Origin: Stercorarius parasiticus
Lineage: Eukaryota > Chordata > Aves > Charadriiformes > Stercorariidae
Direction: 5' to 3'
DNA length: 64,000 nucleotides
Assembly (NCBI GenBank): GCA_013396915.1
Contig: VWZL01002566.1
Span: 186,001 to 250,000 of the forward strand
Of this stretch, positions 26,907-41,000 are shown in pieces; positions within the stretch are counted from its first letter, which is position 1; every line of letters begins with the position of its first letter. The notes under the pieces were generated by a model, which was given only the letters and a program-made list of their open reading frames with translations, made no database searches and was not told the origin of the DNA. A program made the translations under genes and the position numbers.

Positions 26907-29832
26907 TTAATCTTCACAATTAAGTCTTGAGCTTTTTGGTTTCATGTGATTTGTGACAATTTAGAATTTATTTATTTCCTTTTTTTTTTTTCTGGAGGGG
27001 ATGAATAATGACACAACAGAGAACTAGATTCCTTACTGTTCTAACAGTAATGAACAGTAAGTTTGAAGGTTTGTGGCAATTACAGTTGAAATGAAAAGGA
27101 ATATTGTAAGGAATGGCTTGAGCTTTTCTGAAAACATCCTTTTAGGGTTGTTTTAGGGTTATATTAATTCCTGGTGTAATGTCCTGGGTAATGTGCTACT
27201 GGGAAGAACTACATCCCATCCTGACCCTCCTACCAAAACAGCTATTCTTGCCTTCTTTGAGAAGATTCATGCTTCCTGACAGGTCGAGATATGCTACTTC
27301 TTGTAGGGATGCATCCTTCTGTCTCTAAAGCCCTACCAAGATGATCTTTGGGGAATGCTCTCCGTCCCTTGTTGAGTTTGAGGTACAAAGAAGTTACTTG
27401 CTATTTCTTCAGTAGCTATTTGGGGTTGGCTTTAAGAAACTTTTGTGATATCCAGAAGGAAGCCAAATGGCAGAATGTGTCCCAAAAGAGAGTTTTTCAA
27501 ATCTTTATTTTATTACAAATTCTTACCTTGAGTTCCTCTGAACTTTTTCATACTGGAATGCTCTGAAATTTCTATTGACCTATTTTCGGTTTACGAATTA
27601 CTTGCAAATCCCTTTGAAATTAATTATTTATCTTCAAGGACCTTAGGTTTGTCTGTTACCTGATATTTTCCTTCAACTGGTATATTTTCGCAAAAATAAT
27701 GCTTCATTTGCAATGACAGAAGCAGAGTTTTACAGAATTCACTGCATTGCCATGGGAACGAATGAGTTCCTTCCGAATCATCATGACCAAACTAACTCAG
27801 ATGAAATAGGAACAAGCCCTAACCTTTGCCCATTCTTCAAACATACGTCAAAACTGATTTGTTCTGAATGTTCAAAAAATTGAGAAGGTCCCTGGGATAC
27901 ATACGTGGATTTCTAAAGTTATTTATATTATTAGAAATGCAAAGAGGCATCTGCTGATTTATCTGTACCTTTTCACACTTAAATACTTAAAAAATATGTG
28001 GCTTCCAGGCTGCAAAGAATAATTAAGAGCTTACTAAAAAAGTTGGGAAGGAAGGATATTATTTTTGAAAAATTTTTCAAATTTCATTTTATATTTCTTT
28101 CCTTTTAGGATTTTCCAATACATATTTATGTTGATAATAAAAATCTTAATTGTGATCACTTTCATAAAAAATGCCTCTTTCCTTATTAACAGTAGATCCA
28201 ATTGAATCTCTGATATGTGGAAAGTTTTTGTGCCCATTTTTACCCCTTAGATTTTGGCAATAGGTAGAAAAATCTTGAAAAGTTATGTGAAGACAGTATA
28301 AGGAAAAAAAAGTAAGGAAATAGACAAGAAGTAATTTATTTTATGTATTCGATAACTAAAAGATGAGAAATTAAAATAAAAATGCTCAGATTTTTAAAAA
28401 TCAAAATTAGAAGACAATTTTTTTTCCTTTATTTTTCTTGACGTTGCCTTTAAAGGTAAAAAAAGTTAAACTGTGGTGTTTTGCAATCAAAAATGTTATA
28501 TTATGACCAAACATGTTTTTCATTAGGAAGATTTTGGCATGCCTTCCTTCTGACTGATTCTTTTCCTAATTTTACTGAGTTTTGAGGTTCCATCCAGCAG
28601 CCTTGGAATGATTTGTTCTCCATCACTCAGTAAAGTGAGTCTATAATCAAACCTACAATAAATTATGATATAAATTTTTGTGTTTACTAATATGGAGCTT
28701 GAAAGTGTTCACTTCACACAGCTAATAGGAAATCTGAAGACTTTTGGCCTGTGCAATTAGTTTTGGGGACTTGAAGAAATCTGGTTCCGCAATCAGAGCA
28801 TAGGCCTTGGATGAAGAACAGCTAGGTTCTGCCTCCATGCAGTTGTTGACTCATGGTGGTAGAAATTCAGTTTAGTTGTGATTTAAGAGTGTTTGAATCT
28901 TTGTGTTGGCACTATAATTAATTTTGCCTTTAAGTAAAATGTTAGAAAAATAACCTTAATGTTTCTGTCCCCCATTTTAGCCATGCACCTTCATTGAAAT
29001 AAAAAAGTAAAATTCATTAGAGTTAACACACACTTGCAAGGGATTGGAAACTCATATAATTAAAAAAGCTTTAGAATCAGAAATATTTCTTTAGTAAGGG
29101 TAGTTTTAACAAATTCTTTAATAACTTCTCAGTAAAATCCTTAGAAGTTATTAAAGAACACTCTGCTGTATAAGGTTATTTTGTCTCCTATGACAGATAT
29201 ATCAATTAAGTTAGAAGACAGTAGGAAATCTTGAGCATAGGTGTGGTTTGGAAAAATGCTGTCAGTGCTCACAATTTGCATCAGTCTAATGCTTAGAGAC
29301 TAGTCAAAAGTCAGAGACTTGGGGTTAGTGATTTACTCAGATTATAGATCTTCAGCCTTCTGTTGAAGGAATACATGACTAAAGGAATGGGGGAATAGGT
29401 GAGAGGTAAATTCAATATCCTTGGCTGGGAATACCCTGAGTTTGATTCTTAAATCCCAACAATGTTTTTCACTTTGGTGAATGTATTTTATTACAAAATG
29501 CATGCAGCATAGTGTGGAAACAAGGAATTCTCACTTATAGTGTAAGGCACAAGTGAAATTATACAGAGGCTGGGCTCTATTTCTTGCACCCATAGCTGCC
29601 TTTTGTGAGAAGTACAAACCTACATGGGTTTGTTAGACATGTGCAGAAGATTCAATCCCCGATGGGAATTTAACAGGCCAGTGTCTGGCTTCTCAGACCC
29701 AGGGTCATGTACAAGGTGAAAATTCACCTAGTCCAGGACACATCTGGACATGCACGGAGGGGCAATGATTGGTGCAGAAGGAATTTTGTGATCAAAGAAG
29801 GAGAGATCCAGTGAATTCAGGTGGCAGCCAAG
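26907..29832. other. unassigned AT-rich noncoding DNA
   Basis: No recognisable repeat or gene. Open frames are short and low in complexity. Confidence 0.45.
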
Positions 29833-29904
29833 GTCCGTCCGTCCTTCCTTCCTTCCTTCCCTCCCTCCTTCCCTTCCTCCTTCCCTCCTTCCTTCCCTCC
29901 TTCC
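29833..29904. repeat. (CCTT)n microsatellite with CCCTCC interruptions
   Basis: Seventy-two bases of C/T tetranucleotide repeat start with ccgtccgtcc and continue as ccttcctt with several ccctcc variants. The array directly abuts the CR1 fragment to its right. Confidence 0.95.
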
Positions 29905-29908
29905 ACCA

Positions 29909-30140
29909 TCCCTTGATGATCTTAATGGCCTTTGTTCAACTCTCTCTAGTATGTTCCTGCCTCTCTCCCAGCAGTGGACACAGTACTCCAGGTGTGGCCT
30001 CTCCAGTGCTAAGTAGAGGGGAAGGATCACCTCCCTCCACGTGCTGGCAGTACCATTAGCTCATTAGCTCTCTTCGCAGCAAGTGCACATTGCTGGCTCA
30101 TGTTGAACTCGGTGTCCACCAGGGCCACCCAGGTCCTGGT
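29909..30140 (-). mobile_element. CR1 LINE internal fragment
   Basis: The minus strand reads the CR1 ORF2 C-terminal region, with [20 protein letters not shown] closely following the family pattern HLEYCVQFWAP and LLERVQRRA. The plus-strand words cagtactccaggtgtggcct and gctggctcatgttgaac are also diagnostic of CR1. The piece is truncated on both sides and has an internal deletion around 30050-30070 compared with the usual spacing. It lacks the CR1 3' end, which would lie to the left where the (CCTT)n array now stands. Confidence 0.9.
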
Positions 30141-33100
30141 ACTTTTGATTCTATTTACAGTCAACCTCTTGGTTTGGAATTGCTAGATTCTGGCACCTTA
30201 CTTTATTTCTGTGTTGCTTTTTTTCTATGGTATTTTGTACATTGTTGTGTTCTGATTTTACAGACTTCTCTCAACCTTGCTTCTCATTTGCATAATAAGC
30301 ATGGTTAATCAAGCAAGCAACAACTAGGTGCACCACAGGTCAGTTCAGAACGTGGACCTGAAAAAATCCAACACATACAAGACAGTGGGAGCATCACCTT
30401 ACACTATTTACTGCAACTGTGGTATCCAAGTTACTCATAACAATATCTACAAAAAGGATCAGACACGGCTTTGCTAAAACAAAGATGTGCTGTAAATGCG
30501 CTAGAGCGCAACTACCACTAACTCTCATTCGTCTACTACCAGTAGACCTCAAGATATTTTGAATGCATCCATGTCCTTTAGGGACAAAGAATGACTAACA
30601 ATGGGATCGTTTCTCTCTTTTCTGCTTCTCAGTCTCTATACTAGCATTCAGCAGCTCAAACATAAGAGAGAATATCATCTGTCTCCAATTTTGTATAACT
30701 AAACCAGACACTTCCAAGGAAGTGTTTCTGGACTGGGACCTGAATTGAATCAAATTTTCATGAAGGAAATGACTAGCCAAAACAGTTAGATATCAGTATT
30801 TTTCTCAGAAAAGAACACTTGCCATTACTGTGTTCTCCTCTGAGAAGGATTAAGGTCTAAATATTCTTAAGACCTTATTCTGTCTTCTGGCAGAATAAGA
30901 AATGGTAGCCCATGGACTATAAAAGGCAACCTTAAAGACCTACTTCCAGAAAGCATTAATCCTTTGTCAAGAGCTGGAATATCAGAAGGATTGTCTAGTA
31001 GGTTACAGTGAGAGACAGCTTTTAATCTGGGGCTAGTCAAGGGCATGGCCAGGTGGAGAAGAAAGAAGGTAAGCACTAGAACTGACTGTAACTGAGTTCC
31101 TGTCACACAGCTAGTTTTTTCACTCTGATATTTCTTTTTCTTTCACGTCATAAAAGGTAACTATATCTGAAGTTTCTTATGAAACAAAATATTCTCAGAC
31201 AAGTGAGCCTGGCCAAAGTAAGAGGATTGCTTTAATAAAATAGAAGTGGTTTGATTTTGGCTTTTATTATAGTTTGTTCTTTTCTAATTTAGAAAGGAAA
31301 GAGAAACTAAAAGAAGTTCTAAATGAAATCTTTCAAATTCAGTGACTCAGCTTTTGTTATTTAAATGGTTTATATTTTTCTGTGCGAATTTTTGCTAGAA
31401 TAATAGCATTCCTTTGGATTTTTTAGATTCCACTGAACCAGTAATTTAAAGTTGTCCCCTTAGAAAATTATTGACCACATTCTCAAATAATGGTAATTTT
31501 TTCACCTTTGATGTCTGATAGCTTTCAGCAATTAGCCATCTTAAGACCTCACAAAAAGAAACATAAGTTTATGAAAAGCCTCTTCATTAATATTTTGAGA
31601 TGAATACGTCAAGTTTTTTCTAGGTAAAACCTGCTATTCTGGTACATTCAAAGAAGAAAACATTATATAAACACATAATGACAGCAACTGATTTACAATC
31701 TATTTTTGATGCCAAATGATTGGGAAAAAAAATATTTTTCCATAAAAAGGTATACTTTTTCTCCCCTCTTCCCATTTTACTGCCTTTCCATAAGAAGCTG
31801 TTGACTTCTCTTGTCAGCTTATCCACAAATTTCCTCAGGTTTTTTTTTGATGGAATAGTCATATGAGTTCTTCTTCTTTTCCTGTAAAATTTCCCTCAGT
31901 CTTTTCCAGTTCAAAAGACCCAGGTGAGCAGACCAAAACAAACAATTACTTCTTTGTCCCTTGTTTAAAATAAGCCCTGGCAGACCCAGCTGCTCCCTCC
32001 AAAGCTGTTTCAGCTGCAGGAGAACTGATAAAAGTATAGAAAATTGTTTAAAGAGATTGTTCCCCTTCTTTTATATTAATAACATCTGAAATTAGAAATG
32101 TTAAAAAATGAGGAAAGCAGGTAGCTTTGTGACGCACTAATTTTTTTGCTTGATATTGTTAATAGATTGTATTGATTACTTCTAATTTATAGAAGGGTAT
32201 TCCAGAAAATCGTCAATTGTCTATATTGCAAAAATCTTAGCCCAGGTGTTGGCTAGAACAAGCCTTATTTTGTCTTAAGTACTCAAACTGAACAGGTATC
32301 ATAATTGAAATAACTTTTCCCATATGAGATCTGCTTAAAGGAAAAAAGTATATTGAGGGCTTCTGTTATGACACAAAGCTCCAAGAACAAATATAGTAAT
32401 TCTCCAAACCTATAGTAAATAAAATATCTTTCAAACTTAATCCCCTGGAAACAATCAAATATAAAAGTATGGTTTTTCATCAGTCTTCAAAATAATTTTT
32501 AGATACACAATCACACACTGACATTGAATATTAGGATCAAATCTCCCTAGTCTGTATCAGAACCTCTCTTCTCTTCCTGTTTATTCTTTCACATGATTTG
32601 TATATTGATTTGCACTTGGCACGTATCTTCAATTCTGCTATAGTTGTGATCTTCCAGCAGTATTTTCTTTCTGTATATCCTTTCTCCAATTTTGACGGCC
32701 ACATTTCAGTTTCCTTTCCTATGTGTTGACTTCAGCACCAAAGCTGATGACCTGTACAGACTAGAAATCTTGTATTTCCTTTTCTGAATGCTTTTGACTT
32801 GATTTATTGGTTCATCTTCACCAGTCACTGAAAGAACTGTTCACTTGACTTGTTTTGTACTGTACACTGTAATGCACTCAGATACCTTTGTTATAAATAA
32901 TTGCTAAAACAGAGCTACATGTAACTGAAAAGCAGGAAACTGCCTTACTGTTTCCAGCAAAATGGAATGCTGGATTGCTTAAAATGTGACTGCTAAACAG
33001 CTGGACAACCGCCTAATAAGCAGCATGTCTGCAATACACCACAAAGTTAATGAAAGTCTGCAACTGGGGTGGTGTCACTTTATGATGTAAATGTGCGTGT

Positions 33101-34761
33101 TAGGAGATGCCTTATAGGTGAACGGTATATAGCAATGATTTGATTCAAACTTTTGTAGCATATAGTTAATTAAATGCACAGCAGATTGATGATAACTAAA
33201 AGGCAGATAATAACTAAAACCAGAACTGAGTTAAGATCGAAAGTTGCTGTCTTTTGGAATCTCTGGAATTGGGCTGCTGAACAGATTTGCAACTGAGTGT
33301 TGACTGAGGACTTTTTTTTGCTTGATCCTTACTGAAGACTTGAATAAAGGAACTTTAGATTGCAAATAGAATCTTGAGATAAGATAGCATTTAAAAAGGG
33401 CTGAAACATTTGTGGTTCTTGGTTGATGGGAGAAGCAGGCTCTGGAGCAGTCTGCTGGCTTGGTAGACTGGCTAGTCCTGAAAAAGCTGAGTGGCCTTTG
33501 AAATGTCACTTTTCACAGTGGGAGAGATCAACAGTAGCTGGCCTTGAAGTAACCAGCAATACTTTATTCCTTATCTGATTATTGTGTCTTCTTTTACTGC
33601 ATCGTTCTTTAGTTCCTCACTTAAATATAACTGTATTAAAAGTAAAATGCTGAGTCTAGGTTCTACAAACTGTGGAGAGTGGTGGGCTGCTTCACAGGAT
33701 AAATCACTGCAGTCTTTGGAGACACCCACCAAGAGACAGTCATCCTCTCGAGGACAGGTGACTTAGACTTGGTAATTAATTTTAAGATACCTAAATTAGG
33801 TAAATATATAAATTTAATCTTCCATATTTATGTGGTTTACAGTCTATCACAACTGATGATGTCTCATTCACACTTTTTACTGTCTGCCACAGAAGGTATT
33901 TAGACTAGCTGCCTTGAATTTCTCTCAGGAGTTAGTCTTCTGCTTCATTCTGTGTAATGAAAACCTCTTTTTAAAGTTTTCTTCCTCCAGTCTCACATTC
34001 CTGAAAAATCAATCATGCTCAACAAAGTTCACTACGATCGTAGTCTAAAATTATGTTCTCCTTTGTCTTCTGTGACTGTTTTTGGGTTGTGTCTCTTTCA
34101 TTACATATTCGGAATGCCTTTGAGAGGATCCTTCTCATTGACATTTCTGTGCATGCTCCCTTAGCTTGTTTTTCTTCAAAGTCAAATTTTCTTTGACTTT
34201 AAAGGACAAAATTGTGACTTATAATGACTATACATGGTGATAAAGCACATATGCAAGGTCCAGAAATTTATCGCAATTTTCCCCTTGGATTTTGTTACTA
34301 TATTGAGGAATGTAAGATCTTACTAAACCATTTGCTTGCACTGTATATTTTGAATGGGTTTAATACAGCTGTTTGTGGTTGATGTATGCAGACCAACATT
34401 AAATCTATGTTGATGGAAATGTCTTTTTGAAACAAAGAAATCCTAATGAGAAATTTTCTGTTTATATTCAAGCTTCCACATAAACCACAAAAAATCTAGG
34501 AATCAGATCTAGGTTAGATATGAGCATTAATTAAGGAAATGTTGTAAAGAACTTGAATTCTCTGATGAAAGGTCCATTAATATACTGGCAAATCACTTTT
34601 TTGCACATTATATCTAGAAGTGAAATGATCTATAAATTTATTTTTGAACCTACTCAAGAGTACTTATACACTTTTAGAAAATTTATCTGTCCCTTAACAC
34701 TGGGCTGTTCAGAAAAGATATTATAATTCACATTTTTCTGTTAAAGAATAACTATCACATC
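30141..34761. other. unassigned AT-rich noncoding DNA
   Basis: Nothing recognisable; only short open frames and homopolymer runs. Confidence 0.45.
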
Positions 34762-35010
34762 AGAACATGAGAACAGCTATTTTAGGTCAGAAAAAAATGA
34801 TAGTATCCTTTCTCCAGCAGTGGTTGGCTGTGTGTGTGCCAGCATCAACAGTGTGCGGGGAAAGAATGTGCAAAACTGGGTAAGTATTGAGTGGTCTTTT
34901 GCAGTTTTGGAGCCACCCTCCCAGAAGTTGTATCTGTGTCATCCCAACCCAAAAGGGTCGTCTGTCTTCTATGAATGTCTCCAGTTTCTTTGAATGTTCT
35001 TAGAAAGTCT
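34762..35010 (-). mobile_element. ancient CR1/L3-type LINE fragment
   Basis: From 34762 the plus strand follows the reverse complement of the old amniote CR1 3' region: agaacatgagaacagctat, then ggtcag, agtatcctttctccagcagtgg, and later ctatgaatgtctccagtttct and ttgaatgttctt in the expected order. Divergence is much higher than in the other CR1 copies here, so the insertion is far older. The match is by memory of the consensus and is interrupted by gaps. Confidence 0.55.
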
Positions 35011-38000
35011 ACTTTTAAAAATAACAGTTTGAATCTTTTCCATGCAGATTATAGGAGACTTTCGATATCAAAGTTAAGCTTCCTGACTGTTCAGTGGACA
35101 TCTTTCATGACTAAAATTCCATTCAGCTTTAATTAAATCACAGTAAGAATATAATTGTTATTAATTATGACTAGAAGAAGTCTTCATTGCATGTCACAGT
35201 GGTCAATTTTGTATCCATCTCTTTCCTTCTTGATCTTCTCAAGCTTATGACATAAGCATGAGGACTTTACCTCAGGGCCGTACTTCAGTATTTGTACAGT
35301 GACTTGCCCATATTAGGATATAATTCTTATTAATGTTCCTCGATCCTACCCCAAGAAGATAGATAGATATTACCTACTGCACTCAGAAAACTGAGAAGCT
35401 AATTTTCACTTATTCCCTCGCTCTTTATGCTTTTATTTGAGCACTTTCTTTTGCTAATAAAAGCCAGCATTTATTTTAAAGGAAGCAAGCAGCTGTGCAG
35501 ATTATACTTCAAAAATACCTGTTCCTGTCAGTTGATAGAATTTTGTTATCATTTCAGGTATTGGCATACTTTATTTATGAAGACAGCTTTCCTGTCTGTG
35601 TCAGGGACAACAGAGAAGTATCTGTTTTATGCTTTCTGCGTAAGGTCGTATGTCAGCCACGATGCTCTGAAACATCCACAGGTGCAGTTTACTGATGTCT
35701 CACTATATTAGGAAGACCAAATAATAAAATTTAGTAACATATGTGAACAGCACTGAATCTCATATATTTTCAGAAATTATTTCAAAAAGCAGTCAGACAA
35801 TGTTCAGGTAATGTGTTTTTTAAAGATCTCCTTGCTTTTCAGATCACTTCTGATCCCTTCCTTGGCTACAGATAGAGTAAGAGTTGATTTTATGGGTTTT
35901 TTGGTTTGTTCTTTTCTTTTTGTTTTTCCCCCCGTCCAAAATGTGGCATAATCTCTTTTCCCATCCTATTTTAAGCTAGAAGTGTCTTGATGCTAAATTC
36001 CAAGCTCACAGGACCGTTGATTCACTTATTTTAATAACTTCCAGTTCCCAACAATGCAGATGTTGTCCATTAGTAAGTGAATGGAGAAAATGTAGGGTAT
36101 TACTCTGCATTTTGACAGTCTATGAATGCAGAGTGGCTAGATATTCTCCCTCAAAGCAAAAGTTACATTAGTGGGCGCAATTATTATGCAATGTATTTAA
36201 AGGAAAATTTTGCACTTCTTTTTTAATTATTTTTTTAATGAACATTATTCAGTGACAAAATCAACACTGACCAATAGTCAAAGCTTCACTAGGACTGCAA
36301 AAGTATTATTTCTCCCAACTTCAAATGATGTCTCACACAAACTTTTGACTTGTAACAGTGACTCTTTCTGATAAAAATGACTTTGCCTTCATTTAGAAAA
36401 TAGATCTACTTTGTGGTACAACATATCTCTAGTAAGATACAATGACTTTGAAGAGATATTTTCCTTTTCTCAAGTTTTAAACACACTACCTGCCTCTTTC
36501 CTTGTTCCTTGGCAAAGGACTAGATAAAAGGCACTGATGAAAAAGCTAAAGAATACTTGAAGAATATGCTAGGTAATGTTCATATAGGTGACCTGAAAAA
36601 ACACAAACCTGTAAAACAGACGCTATTGTTACCACAGAGGTAGTGAAGTAAAATACTAGACTATTTACCTTAAGATTTCTATTAATGCTTTGACTATTTT
36701 TTCTTAAATTTGACTGTTAGGCAGCTATGTATGATAAAGGATATATAAGACATAAAGAGATATAACAATGAGGGAGATCTGAAATTGTACTTGGTTATCA
36801 AAAATGTGTGAAATTATTGAAAGCACTGATGTTTAACAACTATACTGAGATTAGAGAATTTGTTATCTAGAAAAATCAAGAAAGGGGAGATATAGATCAC
36901 CAAGAAGTAATCTATAAAAGAAAATTTAGTATGAAATCTTCACCCTTTGATTTAATACAAAAAGAACTACTTATAGATCTGTGAAAGAGTGTGGAGAGAA
37001 AACTTTGGTTAGTAGAATATATACATATATATTCCAGAAAAGTTATCAGTCATGCTTACGATAGGCACTAGGTACAGATTTCTTAGAAAATATAAACCAA
37101 GATGAGTGTATTTATCTCTCACCATTAATTAGAGATGCAGTTACACAACAAGGTTTTTCCTAGACAGCTCCTGGTTATCTACCTACTGAATATCTAAAAT
37201 GAGATAAGACAGCTCTCACCCTCTGATAGACACAGCAGAAGCTATAATGCTTTTAGTTGATAGGGTTCTCAATTAAAACAAATTGTACAGCTTTGTATAA
37301 ATTTGTGTTTGAGTTTGCGTACAAATAACACAACAGAGGCTTAAGAGAATCACAGTGTACATAACAAGAACAATATAGGTTATTATTAGGATAATACTAA
37401 GAAAACAAAAGTATCTAGTTATGATTTGAAAAAACAGAAAAAAATACAATTACCTTGTGCAGCTAGTATATGCATTAAAATATTCTGCCCTGTATATCAT
37501 AGTTAGATCTCATACTGCAAAATTGTTTCTGAAGTACAGTAAAAGTCTTAAGACCACAGATGGAAAAAGTATCTGAGAATGTTGGGAGTATACAGACTGA
37601 CAACTAGATACATATATTTTTATTACTTCTTATAGAATTCTTGATTATTACATCCAAAACTGATTCTACTTCTCTCAAATCTCTAATGTGGCTTTTGGCT
37701 TTTTTTTCTTTCTGATCCAATTAATCTTCCACAGAATTATTTAAGTCATAGTTTATTTAATATTTGTTCCTGCAATACTTAAGCTATAATCATGCAAATG
37801 CTGCTATGTTCACAGTGTTGTCTGGACCTGTGAGTAAGGCTAAATGGAGCTATTGCAGATGTCATGTAAGCAGTTAGAAAGCTGATATTATGCTACGGAA
37901 TATGAAGCAATGGGATGATAGAAGGAAGAAGTTAAGAAAGGCAAATTTAACGCTAACTAGGGAAAGATGGGAACTCAAAAGTAGGTGAACTCAGGAAAGC

Positions 38001-41000
38001 TCATTGAGGGCTTTATGGAGTTTTCCTTATGTCACTGGAAAAGTACTGTGATGTCACCAGTCTATGGAGAGCACAATTGTAGGTGATTCCTCTTGCCAAG
38101 GAGTTGTGAGACTTGGTGCCACCTCTAGGGGAGTGTGCAGGGGGTCAAGACAGAGCATGGGCTGGAGTGAAGAGGTTGCCTGGCTGATTTACAGTGTCAG
38201 GATAATACAAAGCAGCAAGAGCAGAAACAAGGGACTAGCTTGAATTTCCAGTAATGTATTACCTTGGGTGGTATACATTGGTCAGGAAAGCTTGTTCTTC
38301 TCATCTGTAAATATTTAAATGCAATTTAAACATTAGATGTTACCTTAATTGTTGCTGTTGACATTGAAGGGAAGTTCTAAACGTCTGTGTAACTAGAGCC
38401 GTGTGAGAAAGTTTGAACTCCACTGTGGAACTATCTGCCTGGACTTAGCTGTAGATGTTAAAATTGCAGAAGTCTGCTTGTGTTTTTGTAGATAAGGGAA
38501 TAATTCTATCAGTCACTGTTGCTGTAATAAAAACCAAATCATATAAAGGCCAGCAACACAGCTCATTCCCTCATTCTGAATCTCCTGCATAACAAATTAA
38601 TGGCAGTGTGCATGAAAAATTAGAAATGCTTCAAACCTGAAGATTCATTTGTTTGGACAAATGGTATTGATTGCAACACTGGAATTATATTTGAGTAACT
38701 AGACTGCTACTGCTATTACTATTACAGTTACTACTGTTACTACAGGAGCGGAGCTGAGCTGAGGTCAAAGCTCAAGCCCTACTATGTAAAATTTAAAATT
38801 TATGCAGATATGACGGTGAAGGTTTTTAGCTGGAAAAAAAAATGCAGGAAATTGAATTGCCCAATATCACGAGGATAGCGGCTGAGCTAGCAATGAAATC
38901 CCCACTTCTTTACTATGAATCTGTTAAAAACCACAAAACTTCCCCAGAAAACTAGACTGTTATCTTTTTTGTCATATGCTTTTGAGAATAAAGGACTGAA
39001 AAGAGAACTTTTATGTAAACTGCTCTGCTTCTAAACCTGGATATTAACCAGATCATTATAGTAATTAATTTGATTTTATAACTAGTGGATATTGATACTT
39101 TTTTCCTCTAAAGCAGTATGTTTCAAGTTCAATTTCACCCACATCTGGTATAAGAAAAGCATGATACTAATTCTGCAAGGTTATAAAATAATAGGAATTC
39201 TTCCAGTATGATTAAAATCTCCCTATATATATATGAAATAGAATTCAATACAAGATGGTATTTTTTTACAGCTTTTCTCTGACTGATACAGTATGTTACT
39301 TGAATGTATATTTGTCCATGTAAATATGCTTTAACATCTAAGAAGCATATGATTCAGCATACTTTAAAATGAAAAATGTTTGCTCTGATTTTTTTAGTCT
39401 CCTGTTCACAAACATGGAGCATTGCATGCCATTGTAGAAAAATATGGCCCTGACTTTTATCTCATTTATACATATATAAATAGGTAATAACTCCTGTGTA
39501 GTCAGCTGAGTTACACTTCTATAAAAATGTCTAAATGGTAGGAGGATGCATCTTTAGAGCTGTATGAATATTTGTTGGAGGTCTAAATTTAAACAGGATG
39601 AAAATAAATATATCTTTGTACAGGGACACAGATGGGTTTTACCCTCATTATTAAGGACATCAACTGAAGAGTGAAAGGAAAGGGAATAATAATCTCTGTT
39701 CTTTTAGATCAAACTTTCTTATGCCTGAAATGGAATTTGTGCAAACTTCCTCCCTATGTTGCCTTGAAGTAAAAATGTCGAGTTTGCCAGGAGTTCAGCA
39801 GGGCAAAGGAATTCAAGAGTGCAGTTCTCAATCATTTCTAAATATTAAATTAACTACAATATCATCATCTTTCACATTTTGTTCCTGTCTCCTCTTCTGC
39901 CAGAAGTGGAAGAATTTCTTGATGAAGTACTTGTTCACAACCCTTTCTGAGTTGCTCAGCTCCACAGAAGCTGGTTTCTCTTCCTGGAAGTGAATAATTC
40001 TTGGCTGTCTTGGGTCACCTGCGAGGAGCTGTACACAATGGTAGTCCTTAAATCAATGTGATTACAAGTGCACTGAAGAGTGTTCTGAAAAGACAAAGCA
40101 ACATTTTGACTCCCACACAACATAAGCACATTTTGGAAAGCCCTGTGGGAGATGTCCTGTGATTATTTTTGTAGAAATTTATATCCTACATTATTAGAAC
40201 AAAGACATGGCAATGGAAGCCTGAAAGGCAATTTGATTATCAAACCTTGACTTCATGGCAATCTAATCATATTTTTTTTTTTCAGTCATCTTTTCTTTTT
40301 CTTTTTTTTCCAGCATCTGTCCCTCTCTAAGCAGCGTTTGAGTCTGGGGTATTGGAGTTTATCCCAAGTTGTATAGTGAAGTGTTTATTTAGGATGATAC
40401 ATAGAGGAAATGCCAGCGCCTGTCTTCGCTCCACAGGACTATTGTATATTTACAACTTCTGAGTCTTTATAAACTCTGAGCATTTCCTTTGTCTTCCTAT
40501 TTGTAAAGGGAAGATGTGCAAGTAGATGGATGTGGACAGGCATGAACTTCTCTGGCTATACTGCAAGTTGGGTGAATATAAGCTGAATATACTCTGTGAA
40601 TTCAGTGCAAAGTGCAGACCACGGCATTTGGCTTTTTAGAAAGCCATACTTATAATATTTTTTTTACACACTATCAGAGATAATGGACTTTTGAAATGTA
40701 TTCAGTATTCCAGGTGAATCTGCTTTATATTTTAATAGATCATAAAGGTAGGTGGGATGTGATTTCTTAATTCCTTCTTCTTTGTTTTCTTTTGCTATGA
40801 AATATACATTATTGACAGACCCCTTAGGCTGTCTTTTTTGATGACATTTAACAGGAAGGGTTCAAGTAAAAGAAGACGTCCCCTAAATATTCACCTCCTC
40901 CTCAGGTCTTTATTTAATTTTTGTATGCATTTTTTTAGCATTCAGGTCAGTGTTTTCCATGCCCTCCCCTTTATAAATAAACAGGGAAAACTGACAGGCA

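Noticed and set aside
30498..30509. Hairpin gcgct-ag-agcgc
   Set aside because: Stem of five pairs with a two-base loop, no context; expected by chance.
34818..34879. 62-bp apparent exon with strong acceptor and GTAAGT donor
   Set aside because: The surrounding sequence follows an ancient CR1 3' region, so the splice signals are more likely coincidental; kept only as an exonisation question.
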